Source: Amia ocellicauda (taxonomy: Eukaryota; Chordata; Actinopteri; Amiiformes; Amiidae). Taken from it: a stretch of DNA of 64,000 nt. Of this stretch, positions 32,994 through 44,100 are shown one piece after another (position 1 is the first letter of the stretch; each line of letters starts with the position of its first letter). The notes beneath the pieces are model-generated. The model was not told the DNA's origin, made no database searches, and worked only from the letters and a program-made list of their open reading frames with translations. The DNA lies in contig NC_089863.1 in NCBI RefSeq assembly GCF_036373705.1, forward strand, positions 986,001 through 1,050,000, in the 5' to 3' direction. Made by a program: the position numbers and the translations under genes.

Positions 32994-35263
32994 ACAACTA
33001 CAAATAGCTTTGTGAGAAACAGGAGCATTTCATTAAAGGAGAAGACATCTGGACCAATGAACCTCACCTTAAAAGGAAAGTAAAGCTCAAGAAAACGTTT
33101 GATGGAGAAGAAGACCGACCAGCAAAAGTCAAAAAGGTATCATTCAAAAGAGTTCAATCTACCAGCAATGTAATATGTGAATGTGTTTAAATAAATCAGT
33201 ACTAGTCCAATTGTTAGCCATTGACCAATTAAATCCAGTGGTTTTATGAGTTATTTTTTTATTTACAATAATATCATTATTTTATTTTGTTTTTAAAGCG
33301 CAATAAGGAACGCTGCCCTGAGAAGGAGGCCGCAAACAAAATGATAGAAAGTTTAAAAGAAGAGTTGATGGTTAAAATGAAAAGCACTTCTGATCAGCAA
33401 GTAAGCATTATGTTATTACCTTTTTGAAATTAGAAAATTAGGCAGCAAATATGCAATTGTATTCTGTTAAGTGAGTTATATGGATAGATTGTATGCAGGC
33501 TACATTATGAATATTTTAGTGGAGTTGCTTGGTGTGTGAGTTGAAACTACCGTACTGTACACTTGATTTGTGTTGTAGCCTTCTGAATCAGAGGAAGATG
33601 AGGCCTCCAGAAGGAAGTAAAGTCAGGAGGTAAAAAGGCTTAAAGAGGAAAATGAAAGGCTGAAGGAATGACTTGTCAGTAATAGTGATGAAATCCTCAG
33701 TGTCCTCAAAGGTAATTTCTCCAGGAAAGGAACGTTTCATAATGTAAAACTGCAGTGTGCCCAGACATCACAGTTGTGTGCCTTCATGCCCATGTTAAAA
33801 TATCATAAGGCTGCTTCTAATTATACATGTGATTTTCATGGTCATTGCATGATAAATATAATTCTTATCCTTCTTCTTCACCTTTACTTTTTTTATAAAG
33901 ACTTTCCATCAATTGTGAGTTCCTTGAAAGCAATGCTGGAGCGACGTCCATCGTCATGGTCCACCCCACCATGCAGTGCATCAGATAATCCTTGTCCATC
34001 TCTGTGTTTGAGTGTTATGCCAGGGAATGTTATTGATGAGGTACGTTTCTAATACACAGGATGCTGTGCTATCAACTAAAAGCTGCTATAGCAGATAAAC
34101 ATACCTGTATGAGGGGTGCTACAGTATATAAACACAATCTTTTGTTTGTTATTACTGTCATTTAAGGTGTTGTTTAATGATGTATACTAATGAAGAATTG
34201 TATTGTTCTGAAGAACTCACCAGCGCTGAACTGGTGCTGAGTAAGACAGCTTCCAAAGTGTAAGAAATACCTGGTTTTAAAAACAATTGCAAACCGCCAG
34301 TGCTACGACACATGCCTTCAGATTTTTTAATGTTTTATTGTCGCTGCACTGAAGGTGCATTTCTTATGCTTTGGATACTGTTCCACTACCATTAGGAACG
34401 GCTGTGGAGGAATTTAGTGCTGGTGAGTTCTTCAGAATGACACAATTCTGAACTTCCTTTGAATTAACATTTTTCAGATACCTTTGATGCCAGGATCTGC
34501 AGTTTGTGTATCTGCTCGCCAATTGAAGTCTCTAAAGAGCCTGAACCCTTCCGTCTACATTGGAGATCTTGCTGTCCTGGTGATTGGAAGGGAAACCTTG
34601 ACTGCATCCAGTCTGACTGGCCGGCAATCTGGAGCACACAAAGACCTTGAATCCAAGCCAGCCTTGGACCCTGAGAAGATTGCTGCCATAATCGGTGTGT
34701 AGGATGCATTAAGTACACATTTTAAAGTCTATGTACTATGTTAAAGGCACTGTGAATTTCTTGTTAGTGTTTTGTTAATTATTTCGCTGTTCAATCAGTA
34801 GTGATTGTGCGTTATGATTTCAGTAAACAAATGAGAACATTCCCTCCACAAGAGAGCCTATGAAATAGCTTCTATTAGGTATTTTCAGTCTGAAGGAAAA
34901 ATCCTTGAATTCCTCTTTTCTGATATACTTCTGTATTCAGAGTCTCTTGTCGTCTTGCCCGGCTCACTAACGTGCAAAAATCAAATCACTGATTTTTTTG
35001 TGCAATCGATAAGGGATTCGTTGGTAGCGTATTTGAAACTGGAGATATTTCATGTTTTTTGACATGGTTTTGTGGACAGCTTCAAAATCCCAGAAAATAC
35101 ACACACGTTTTAAAACGAATAGTGCTTATGGTTAAGTGACAGTATGCTTTTTTTATTTTATTTTTATTTTACAGGGCATGCTATGGAGAAATTCAAAGAA
35201 GTAACAGTGCAAGATGTCCGGAGAATCATACGCAAGAAATGCAACAATGCTTCAAACAAGTGA
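32994..35263 (+). pseudogene. BEN-domain protein gene, decayed by point mutations
   Basis: Six exon-like blocks with GT..AG borders: 32994-33136, 33299-33400, 33579-33711, 33901-34040, 34478-34694, 35175-35263. Blocks 1-3 encode a basic and coiled-coil region (EVKRLKEENERLKE). Blocks 5-6 encode a BEN domain, with NPSVYIGDLAVLVIGRETL, ALDPEKIAAIIG, then VTVQDVRRIIRKKC and a TGA stop. Block 1 has one in-frame TAG, and block 3 has a TAA and a TGA; the TGA could come from a CpG change. Splice sites are intact. BEN domains bind DNA or chromatin partners in the nucleus. It may be a host paralogue or a gene carried by a transposon. Confidence 0.65.
34194..34449. mobile_element. 256-bp inverted-repeat element (MITE) in a BEN-gene intron
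   Basis: The left end AGAATTGTATTGTTCTGAAG, continuing AACTCACCAGC, is matched by the right end read in reverse (AGAATTGTGTCATTCTGAAG, continuing AACTCACCAGC). The inverted termini are about 31-34 bp with few mismatches. No coding capacity; family not recognised. Confidence 0.65.
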
Positions 35264-35845
35264 AGGCAGACAGTATGTGAGCCTGCATTTCATGTACGGA
35301 AAAAAAAAAAAGAAATATATTGTTACTTAAAATAACCATGTTCATTTTAACATACCGTAGGTCAAAATAGGTCAACCAGTTGTTTAGTTTTTTTGTTTAT
35401 ATACAACCAGAATTCTTAGTTATTTGTAATTTCAAAGTCCATCCTATGCACAGATTATGGCATCAATATTTTCAATGTTCAAAGCTGGTTCTAGTGCTTA
35501 TGCTATTGTTTAGCCCCCTTTCGGACTGAAACTATATAGCTAGATTGTCGGTATTGTCAGTTTTACAATATTGCTTTAAGTTTGTTAAATACTGTAAATA
35601 TGTTTAAATATTCTTTCACTAAACAATAAATGTGTCTGAGTCACACTTTGTGTCTTGAGTTTCTACCAGTAAGGGTATACAAGTGATTCCTTTATTTTAA
35701 AGATGTTAAATATACAGTAGTATGTTTCTTGTAAAGTCTGAAGTGGAAGTCATACCAGACACATGACCCCAAGTGTTAAAGTATTGTTTAAGTAAACAGT
35801 AAACATGGCTCGTAGGTATACTGAAAATGTATAGTTATAGTATAC

Positions 35846-36332
35846 GGTCACAACTACCTAGCACTTACACTACATCCCCGCTAGATGTCGTCATTACCTT
35901 GTCATGTTCAGTCACTTCTGCCAGCTTCAATCATCCCATTAACATTCCGGAAACCCTCATGTACTTGTTCTCTCACACGCTGCTCCCATTCGCCCTGCAC
36001 CTCCCAACCTAGTTCACTGTTCCGTTTATAATCCCCTCACTTCCCTCAGTCTGGGTGAAGTTTTGTTAGTTCACGCTACATCTCTGAGCATTTCTCCTTG
36101 AGCCGTTTGACCGTAGTATTTTCGAACCCTTGTCCGACATCCCGACCACGACTCTGTCTCTCCCTTGTTACTCTGTTTGCCTGATCCCACGACCCTCGCC
36201 TGTGACCTCGACACCGACTCTGCCTTGCCTTTCTTGCCCTGATCTGCCAGCACCCGACCTACGCCTGTTCAACCACCCTTTCCGCGCTCTGCAACTGGGT
36301 CCACTGATCCCGTACCCGAGGTACCCGTGACA
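35846..36332 (+). repeat. Solo LTR (Gypsy-type) with 5-bp target duplication
   Basis: A 487-bp element beginning GGTCAC (first base changed from T) and ending GTGACA. It is flanked by TATAC at 35841-35845 and TATAC at 36333-36337. No internal region remains, so it arose by LTR-LTR recombination. It is unrelated in sequence to the LTR at 28601. Confidence 0.75.
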
Positions 36333-36568
36333 TATACATTTCAATATTTCAGTGAATCTTATTCAATTGAAAGTGTATTACAGAGATTACTTTGGAAGTA
36401 TCTCTGTAGTGCACTTTCAAGTACACGTCAAAATATTCGAAAGTATACTTTTAAGTATTTCATGAAGTCTACTTTTGAAGTTGAAAGTGCATTACACAGA
36501 TACATTTAAGTATTCAAAAGTAAACTTAAAACATAAAGTGGGCCAATTTAGTCTACTTAGTACAGAAA

Positions 36569-36572
<4 letters not shown>

Positions 36573-36649
<77 letters not shown>
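36573..36649. repeat. (TG)n(TA)n(CA)n compound microsatellite at the Tc1 insertion site
   Basis: TG, then TA, then CA runs directly left of the Tc1 terminus; a short TA run flanks the right terminus. Confidence 0.9.
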
Positions 36650-36653
<4 letters not shown>

Positions 36654-37870
36654 CACCTAAAGGATTATTTGGAACACCTGTTCAATTTCTCATTAATGCA
36701 ATTATCTAACCAACCAATCACATGGCAGTTGCTTCAATGCATTTAGGGGTGTGGTCCTGGTCAAGACAATCTCCTGAACTCCAAACTGAATGTCTGAATG
36801 GGAAAGAAAGGTGATTTAAGCAATTTTGAGCGTGGCATGGTTGTTGGTGCCAGACGGGCCGGTCTGAGTATTTCACAATCTGCTCAGTTACTGGGATTTT
36901 CACGCACAACCATTTCTAGGGTTTACAAAGAATGGTGTGAAAAGGGAAAAACATCCAGTATGCGGCAGTCCTGTGGGCGAAAATGCCTTGTTGATGCTAG
37001 AGGTCAGAGGAGAATGGGCCGACTGATTCAAGCTGATAGAAGAGCAACTTTGACTGAAATAACCACTCGTTACAACCGAGGTATGCAGCAAAGCATTTGT
37101 GAAGCCACAACACGTACAACCTTGAGGCGGATGGGCTACAACAGCAGAAGACCCCACCGGGTACCACTCATCTCCACTACAAATAGGAAAAAGAGGCTAC
37201 AATTTGCACAAGCTCACCAAAATTGGACAGTTGAAGACTGGAAAAATGTTGCCTGGTCTGATGAGTCTCGATTTCTGTTGAGACATTCAGATGGTAGAGT
37301 CAGAATTTGGCGTAAACAGAATGAGAACTTGGATCCATCATGCCTTGTTACCACTGTGCAGGCTGGTGGTGGTGGTGTAATGGTGTGGGGGATGTTTTCT
37401 TGGCACACTTTAGGCCCCTTAGTGCCAATTGGGCATCGTTTAAATGCCACGGCCTACCTGAGCATTGTTTCTGACCATGTCCATCCCTTTATGACCACCA
37501 TGTACCCATCCTCTGATGGCTACTTCCAGCAGGATAATGCACCATGTCACAAAGGTCGAATCATTTCAAATTGGTTTCTTGAACATGACAATGAGTTCAC
37601 TGTACTAAACTGGCCCCCACAGTCACCAGATCTCAACCCAATAGAGCATCTTTGGGATGTGGTGGAACGGGAGCTTCGTGCCCTGGATGTGCATCCCACA
37701 AATCTCCATCAACTGCAAGATGCTATCCTATCAATATGGGCCAACATTTCTAAAGAATGCTTTCAGCACCTTGTTGAATCAATGCCACGTAGAATTAAGG
37801 CAGTTCTGAAGGCGAAAGGGGGTCAAACACAGTATTAGTATGGTGTTCCTAATAATCCTTTAGGTGAGTG
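36650..37870 (+). mobile_element. Full-length Tc1-like transposon
   Basis: The left terminus CACTCACCTAAAGGATTATT is matched at the right end in reverse (AATAATCCTTTAGGTGAGTG), followed by TA. Length 1221 bp. It sits in a TA-rich microsatellite, so the left target duplication cannot be placed exactly. It contains an uninterrupted transposase frame. Confidence 0.92.
36798..37838 (+). CDS. Tc1 transposase, intact 346-residue frame
   Basis: Cut-and-paste DNA transposase. Residues 1-120 form the paired-type DNA-binding region, starting MGKKGDLSNFERGMVVGARR with a helix-turn-helix (ISQSAQLLGFSRTTISRVYKE) and further helices including LIQADRRATLTEI. The DDE catalytic domain follows: SDESRF (first Asp), GGGGVMVWGMFS, FQQDNAPCH (second Asp) and SPDLNPIEHLWD (Glu, DD34E spacing by family). 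Length is normal for Tc1. No stop or frameshift is seen, and both terminal inverted repeats are present, so this copy could have been active recently. Confidence 0.93.
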   Translation: MGKKGDLSNFERGMVVGARRAGLSISQSAQLLGFSRTTISRVYKEWCEKGKTSSMRQSCGRKCLVDARGQRRMGRLIQADRRATLTEITTRYNRGMQQSICEATTRTTLRRMGYNSRRPHRVPLISTTNRKKRLQFAQAHQNWTVEDWKNVAWSDESRFLLRHSDGRVRIWRKQNENLDPSCLVTTVQAGGGGVMVWGMFSWHTLGPLVPIGHRLNATAYLSIVSDHVHPFMTTMYPSSDGYFQQDNAPCHKGRIISNWFLEHDNEFTVLNWPPQSPDLNPIEHLWDVVERELRALDVHPTNLHQLQDAILSIWANISKECFQHLVESMPRRIKAVLKAKGGQTQY

Positions 37871-37982
37871 TATATATATATATAGTACATCTCTAGTATA
37901 CTTAAAAGTACATTCAAAATAGTGTACACTGTCACTCTGCAGCTGCTGGACTGGACGCTGTCCTGAGGGCCAGATCAGGCTC

Positions 37983-38099
37983 TTACTGTCCCCTCTGTCC
38001 TCCCACTGACACACTCACCTTCAGAGTGTCGTACTCTGCAGACACAGCCCTTATATCCAGAGCCGTGTAAGTGTCGCTGTGTGGGTCAGACGGGGCGCT
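37983..38099 (-). CDS. Siglec B terminal cytoplasmic exon
   Basis: The acceptor CCACAG is preceded by a 40-bp pure CT run on the minus strand. It encodes SAPSDPHSDTYTALDIRAVS, then AEYDTLKV, and ends at TAA (37983-37985). A donor-like GTGAGT follows the EYDTLK codons, so a further exon is possible. The two tyrosines fit YxxL but lack the usual residue at -2. Confidence 0.65.
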   Translation of the reverse strand, partial: SAPSDPHSDTYTALDIRAVSAEYDTLKVSVSVGGQRGQ

Positions 38100-38102
38100 C
38101 TG

Positions 38103-38149
<47 letters not shown>

Positions 38150-41100
38150 AAAGGCTGGGACACAGTTCTACATGCACACAGAGCGATCAATAGCCCCCTG
38201 ATAGTCACCATGTTTAGGGGAATCACCGTCTCTCTCCGTGTGCCCCTCAGTGCTCAGTGTGAAGACCTGTGTGGCCAGAGGCTCTGCTGTAGAGAGTGTG
38301 GATGGATCATGGAGTACAATGTGCTCCACACAATGTCCCTCCTTTCCCTGGTATTCTGTGCCAAACCTTTACCTGAGTCCCTGTGCTGCTCTCCTGTCCA
38401 GGTGGACCAGCCTTCCTCCTTCAGAGAGCAGAAGACAGAGATCAGAGCAAGCACACAGAGTCAACACCATATAGTGTATACAGTGGCGTGGTTTCCCAAC
38501 ACACAAACCACGCAATTGCATGGTTCCCTGAGGGGCTAGGGGGCCCCTGATGCCTAGTAGCAGTGTTACATTACAAGCTGAATTGTAACTTGCAACAAAT
38601 TGCTTATTCTTTTCGATGAAAAATAATATATTGTTAATCTCGCCTTTTACTGTTAATGTAGCAATCTTGAAGCCTCTCGGTTTAGTGCTGTGGTAAGGTC
38701 TCTGCACTGTGGTGTGGGAGACCCGCGTTCAAATACCCCTGTGGGTCCATTAGCAGTTTTATGAGAATAAAGATACATTTTAAGTTAGAATCCACATAGC
38801 CTATTATACCAGAAAATACACTAGGGCATGTTTTCATATATTTTGTATCATTGTGGGCTATTTTTGATTCAGTATTTAGTATTGTTATGCTAAGAAGTGT
38901 GTGTTTGTATACATAGCTCTGAAGTCACACGAATCAGACGAAACTCTGAGCGTTGACTAAATGGTCAGATTCCTGCAGAATGACCACGTCTGCAGGACGT
39001 GAACGGCACCCCGTGGAAACGAGCCGACAGAGTGATGCCTGGTACTTCTATAGTGTCTTAGGAAGCCTGCAGTTACAACCATGTAGCCAGAGTCATCAAT
39101 TAAAACAGATGAGACTAAAGAGTTGAAAAGACTACAAGTGCCATGTGTAACTATGATTTAATTAAAGGCTGATTTGGAAGCGTTGTTGGACATTAAGAAG
39201 TATTTGATCTCAATCAAACGAGACAGTAAGTGATCAGGTTTTATTTATCTAGCTACTGAATTGACTACATACTGTATCTATTGTGTAGTATTTATTATAA
39301 TGCTATTTGTTTTTAGCACAGCTTAAATTGTGATTTCCAAAATAAATGATGATCACAATATTTTGTCGATGACCTTATTGTTTGTGATTAAATGTGTGTG
39401 GCAAATTGACGGGATACCGTAGGCTCCATTTAAGAATTGTTTTTGAAACGAATCGTGTACATTGCAGCTCGCTGCAATCGTTAAAGCCAGTCATGTTGGT
39501 ATTTTTGGCACAGAACCCCCACACACAACCTCACTGAAAGCACACGTGTGTAACACTGTCAATAACAACACTGAAACGGATTCATTTATATATAGTTCTT
39601 TAAAATATGTATTTGAATATAAAAACAATGTATTATAAATGCTCCTTTTAAAGTCAGGATTTTAAGTCAGAAAACTTTATAACAATGAAACTATTTGCAA
39701 TATAATTGCACATCCATCTTTTAAATATGTATTCAGTTTTTGTTGTGTATTTATTAATATTTATTAATACTACCTTTATTTTGTATTTGTTTAGTAACTA
39801 GTTCTACTGTTTGGTTGAACAATAAAACTGAAGACTCCATTTTTTCAGAAAGTGGAACAAAGCCCCTGCATTCTGCACGTCTGTCTATTTACAAATGGTG
39901 ATTTCATTCAGCTTCATGACACATTTGAGGCACCGTAACTCTGCCAGCTTCAGTCAATGAAAGAGCGCAAAGTGAAGAAGTTCGAGAAGGTAAGAAAATC
40001 TTTCACTCTCCCATTTTAACTTTAGTTCGAGTGCACTGACGATACTCTACCCCCCTTATAAAGACATAAGATCGTGTCAGACACTGGTGTGAGGCGACGC
40101 TAAAATTGTCATGACAGATAAAGGTGGGGCCCCTAAACTGACAAATACGCCTCTGATTTTATAGCAGCAGCAATAGTACTAGCAGTAGCATTATCATTAT
40201 TATTCAAATCCCGTAAAAAGCACTATTGTGAGAGCTGCACAGGACACTGCAGCTCCATCGTCTCACTCTGTGAAAGAGCCTGAACCTCACACTGACTCGC
40301 TGACTCGCTGACACGCAGACTCGCTGACACACTGACACACTGACTCGCTGACTCGCTGAGACACTGACTCACTGACTCACTGACACACTGAGACACTGAC
40401 ACGAAGCTCATTGAAGATGAATGGATGCCACTGACCTTCTGACACAGATGAGAATCACTGCAGTGACAATACAGACGCACAGCGCACTCCCCAGGACAGC
40501 TGCCAGCACTGTCTCCCACTCGGCTGGAGCTCAGAGTCAGAGTAAAAACAGCATCAAATGACATTTTCAGCAGAGGGACTGAACTGCTTGTGTTGATGTG
40601 AAAGACACATATTATTAGATTACTGACACTGACTTTAAATGCCTTAAAGTAATGAACACAGTAAACCAGCCTTCAGAGCAGTGTGTGTAATCCCTCAGGT
40701 TCTTAATTAACCAGTGAGTCGGGATTTTAACACAGACTGATCTGACAGTTTCCACTGAATGCCACGCTCATGTCTCTGTGTGTAATACGCACTGTACCTG
40801 TTATAGTGAGAGGCACAGCTGTGGAGTTGTGCGCTCCATGTTTATTCTGTGCTTCACAGTAGTACTGCCCACTGTCTCCAGAGCTAAAATTAGAAATGTT
40901 CAAACTCTGCCCTGATCCTTTCCCCCAGACAGCCGCTCCACTGCTCTGAAACCAGGAGTATCTCTGCACTGGTGGGTTTGCATTGCTGCTGCAGGTCAGG
41001 GTGACAGGACTGCCTTCCACTATTTCACCAGAGGGGCTGACGGACACCGAGGTGCTCTTTGGGGCGTCTGGAAGAGAGAGCAGTCTGTGATCATTCAGGG

Positions 41101-44100
41101 TTTGACTGAACAGAGTGTCCTGGCAGTGAAGCCCCAGAGTGCTCAGGAGCTCAGAGAGAAGGATGACGGTCCTGGAGGTCCTGGGTTTGAGTCCCAGCTG
41201 GATCACTGGACACTGAGTGACCCCAGGGAGGTCACTGACCCCTCTGACCTTCAGTGATATCAGATGAGAAGAAAATATACTCACACTGTACGTCCACAGT
41301 CACAGCTGTAGATGTGTGGTCTCCAATCCTGTTCTGTGCTTCACAGTAGTACTGCCCACTGTCTCCAGAGCTGATATCAGCAAAGAATAAACTCTGTTTT
41401 CTCTCCAGCATTTCACTGCTCTTAAACCAGGAGTATCTCTGCACTGGTGGGTTTGCATTGCTGTGGCAGGTCAGGGTGACAGGACTGCCTTCCACTATTT
41501 CACCAGAGGGGCTGACGGACACCGAGGTGCTCTTTGGGGCATCTGGAAGAAAAAGCGATCGACTGTTGTTCAGTTTTTTACACTTTCTAAGCAGTGGATA
41601 AACATTAAACATTTAAAACCTACACAGCAAAATCTGTAGTGTTGAAATCACGGTGTTAATACTATAGTGTTAAATTCAGTGTTGTTTCAACACCAAAAAG
41701 ATTCAGTTGACACTTTGAGAATTAAACCATCTTGAGAGTCAGTGTTAATACTGGGTGTCAATTTAAAGAGTGTTAGAATTTGTGGTGGTGATTGTAAGCA
41801 TTAGCTGTATATGCCTGACCAGATTGTGTGTTTGATTGGGTCTGGGTATTTATTTACTGAAAAGTAAATTGTAAACCAATATATATTTTCTCTCTCTCTC
41901 TAACAAAGGACTGCTAGGTTTTAATGTACAGTATCAACATTTCTGATCATCCAGAATGTATAGAAGCAAATCTTGTTGTAATGCTAGTTATCGTTCGATC
42001 GATTAAAGCAGAGTAAACAGAGGTTTAACAACTTAATGGAGTAACAGAGTTAACACTGGTGAGAGTAGTGCAGTGTTAAATAAAATAAGCAACTCTTATA
42101 AGTGTTTATTTTATTTAACTGCCTGAGAGCAGAACTTTAACTCTGAGGCAGTGTAAAAATGCCAAAATGCCAGTGTTCATTTTACTCTGGTGAATGTGGA
42201 TTATATAAACATTTTTTTTAGAGTTAATTTTAACACTTGGAGTTAATTCAACACGGGTGAATTTACTGTGTATGCTTTGAACCGCTTCACTGATGGGAGA
42301 TTGTGCCCCACTACTGTCTGACCAAAATCAATTATCTATGAAACTGATCTCTTCCTGGTCATACTGAGATGCTGTTGGGGGCATCAGTCAACCCTCTGTC
42401 TTGTGACAGCTGCCAAGCAGAGTCAGTTGCCATGATGTCCTTAAAACTTAGAGTAACAAAGAACATTTAAAGGAGCAGATTTTACCTTTAAGGCAGATCA
42501 GGTGCAGAGTAAACTGGATGAGACTTGGAGTTGATATTCTGTACAAAATCTTCCAAATAATGTAAATGACACTGAAATGGTACATAGGCTGTAACTGAAG
42601 GTACTCACAGTGGACGTCCACAGTGAACCCTTGAGATCGGGTCTCGCTATACTCTCTTACAGCACAGGAGTAGTTTCCAGAGTCTCTATAGGAAACAGGA
42701 TTCAAGCGCAGTGTGTTGGCGGGTGTCTGTGTGAGAGAGACGGACCGGCCATTCTTAATCCAGGTGATCTGTGTCTGTGTGGAAGAGCAGCTCCCTGTGT
42801 CACAGGTCAGGGTCACAGCGTCTCCTTCTCTCACTGTCCCATTCGCCCCTGATGGGCTCATCTTCACCTGCAGCTCTGATGGGAATTAAAGGGTTCAGGA
42901 TGACCAGTCAATATGAGATTAAACACCTTAGCTTACTTCTGAGGATCCCCAAGTAAGTATGTATGTGCAGTCAATTTCTACAGTTCACAGGAATTTTAAC
43001 ACACCTCTCATTCCTGATGGAAAATAAACCTACAGGTGCAAAGACTTGTGATGGGTTGTGAAACAAATAAGATTTTTTGCAGCCTTCTAGTGTTTTAATG
43101 CATGTGCTGATTTCAGTATTGTCTCATTAGCTATTGATATTGTGAAAAGCATTCTCTTAAATGTAGACCTTGACTATAAATTAATGTTAATCTTTCTGCA
43201 ATTTAAGTGTGGTTCTATGCATTAAAGCAACTTCGTTATAGTAAAGTTTAAATCTTCTGCATTTTTCATAACAGGACAAAATGACTGAATTCAATTCAGC
43301 AGACATGGCAACATATTGGAATACAGTGACAATCAAATCCATTTAGAAAAGGCATCGCCTCCATCAAGTGATATCTGTGGGTTTATAACTGTTGTAAGGG
43401 GTTGGTGTGTCAATCCTGAGTGCAGGCCTCGTCAATGGCCGGGGCAGCACACTGATTGTGAGTGAATGACAGAGACGTCCGTCTCCCCTGGACCTCTGCA
43501 CTGTGGCCTCTATTGACTGAGTCCTCAGACTGATTCCTACTCTGTTCTTCTTCAAGCTGCACTCGTCTTAAAACAGGTGTTGCATTATGTTGGGTGTATT
43601 TTGATGAGCATTTTATCTCTGAGCTGAAGCACTGATCTAAAGAAGACCTCCCCCCCCAAAGTTATCAGATTTCCTTAAAGCGTGGGACTGGTTTACATCA
43701 AAGTGACAGTTTTGGGGAGGATGGCACCGAGAAGAGGCCAAATAGTTTGTTATTCTGCTATGAGATGTCTGGAGAAAGGGGCCTGTAGGTAATAAAAACT
43801 CTTTGAAGTGGACGAGAGCCGAAATCCCGACACAGAGCTACGAACCCGGGCCAACCGGCATTTCCAAAAGATGGCATGGATTGACATCAGTCATAAATCA
43901 AGCCCCCCTCCAATAGGACACTGGGGGCTGAATTCGAAATCCAATCTCAAAAACTCAAGAACCAATCACCTATTGATCTGACAGACTATAAGGAACTGCA
44001 CGGTCTTTCTCTCTCTCTCTCTCTCTCTCTCACCTGAACCAGTAACTCGCTCTCACAGCTCAACCTGTAGCTCTGTTGCCCGAACCAGAACCAGAAACCA

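Noticed and set aside
38675-38750. Functional tRNA gene
   Set aside because: A- and B-box-like motifs exist, but acceptor and anticodon stems do not pair well; better as a SINE-like remnant.
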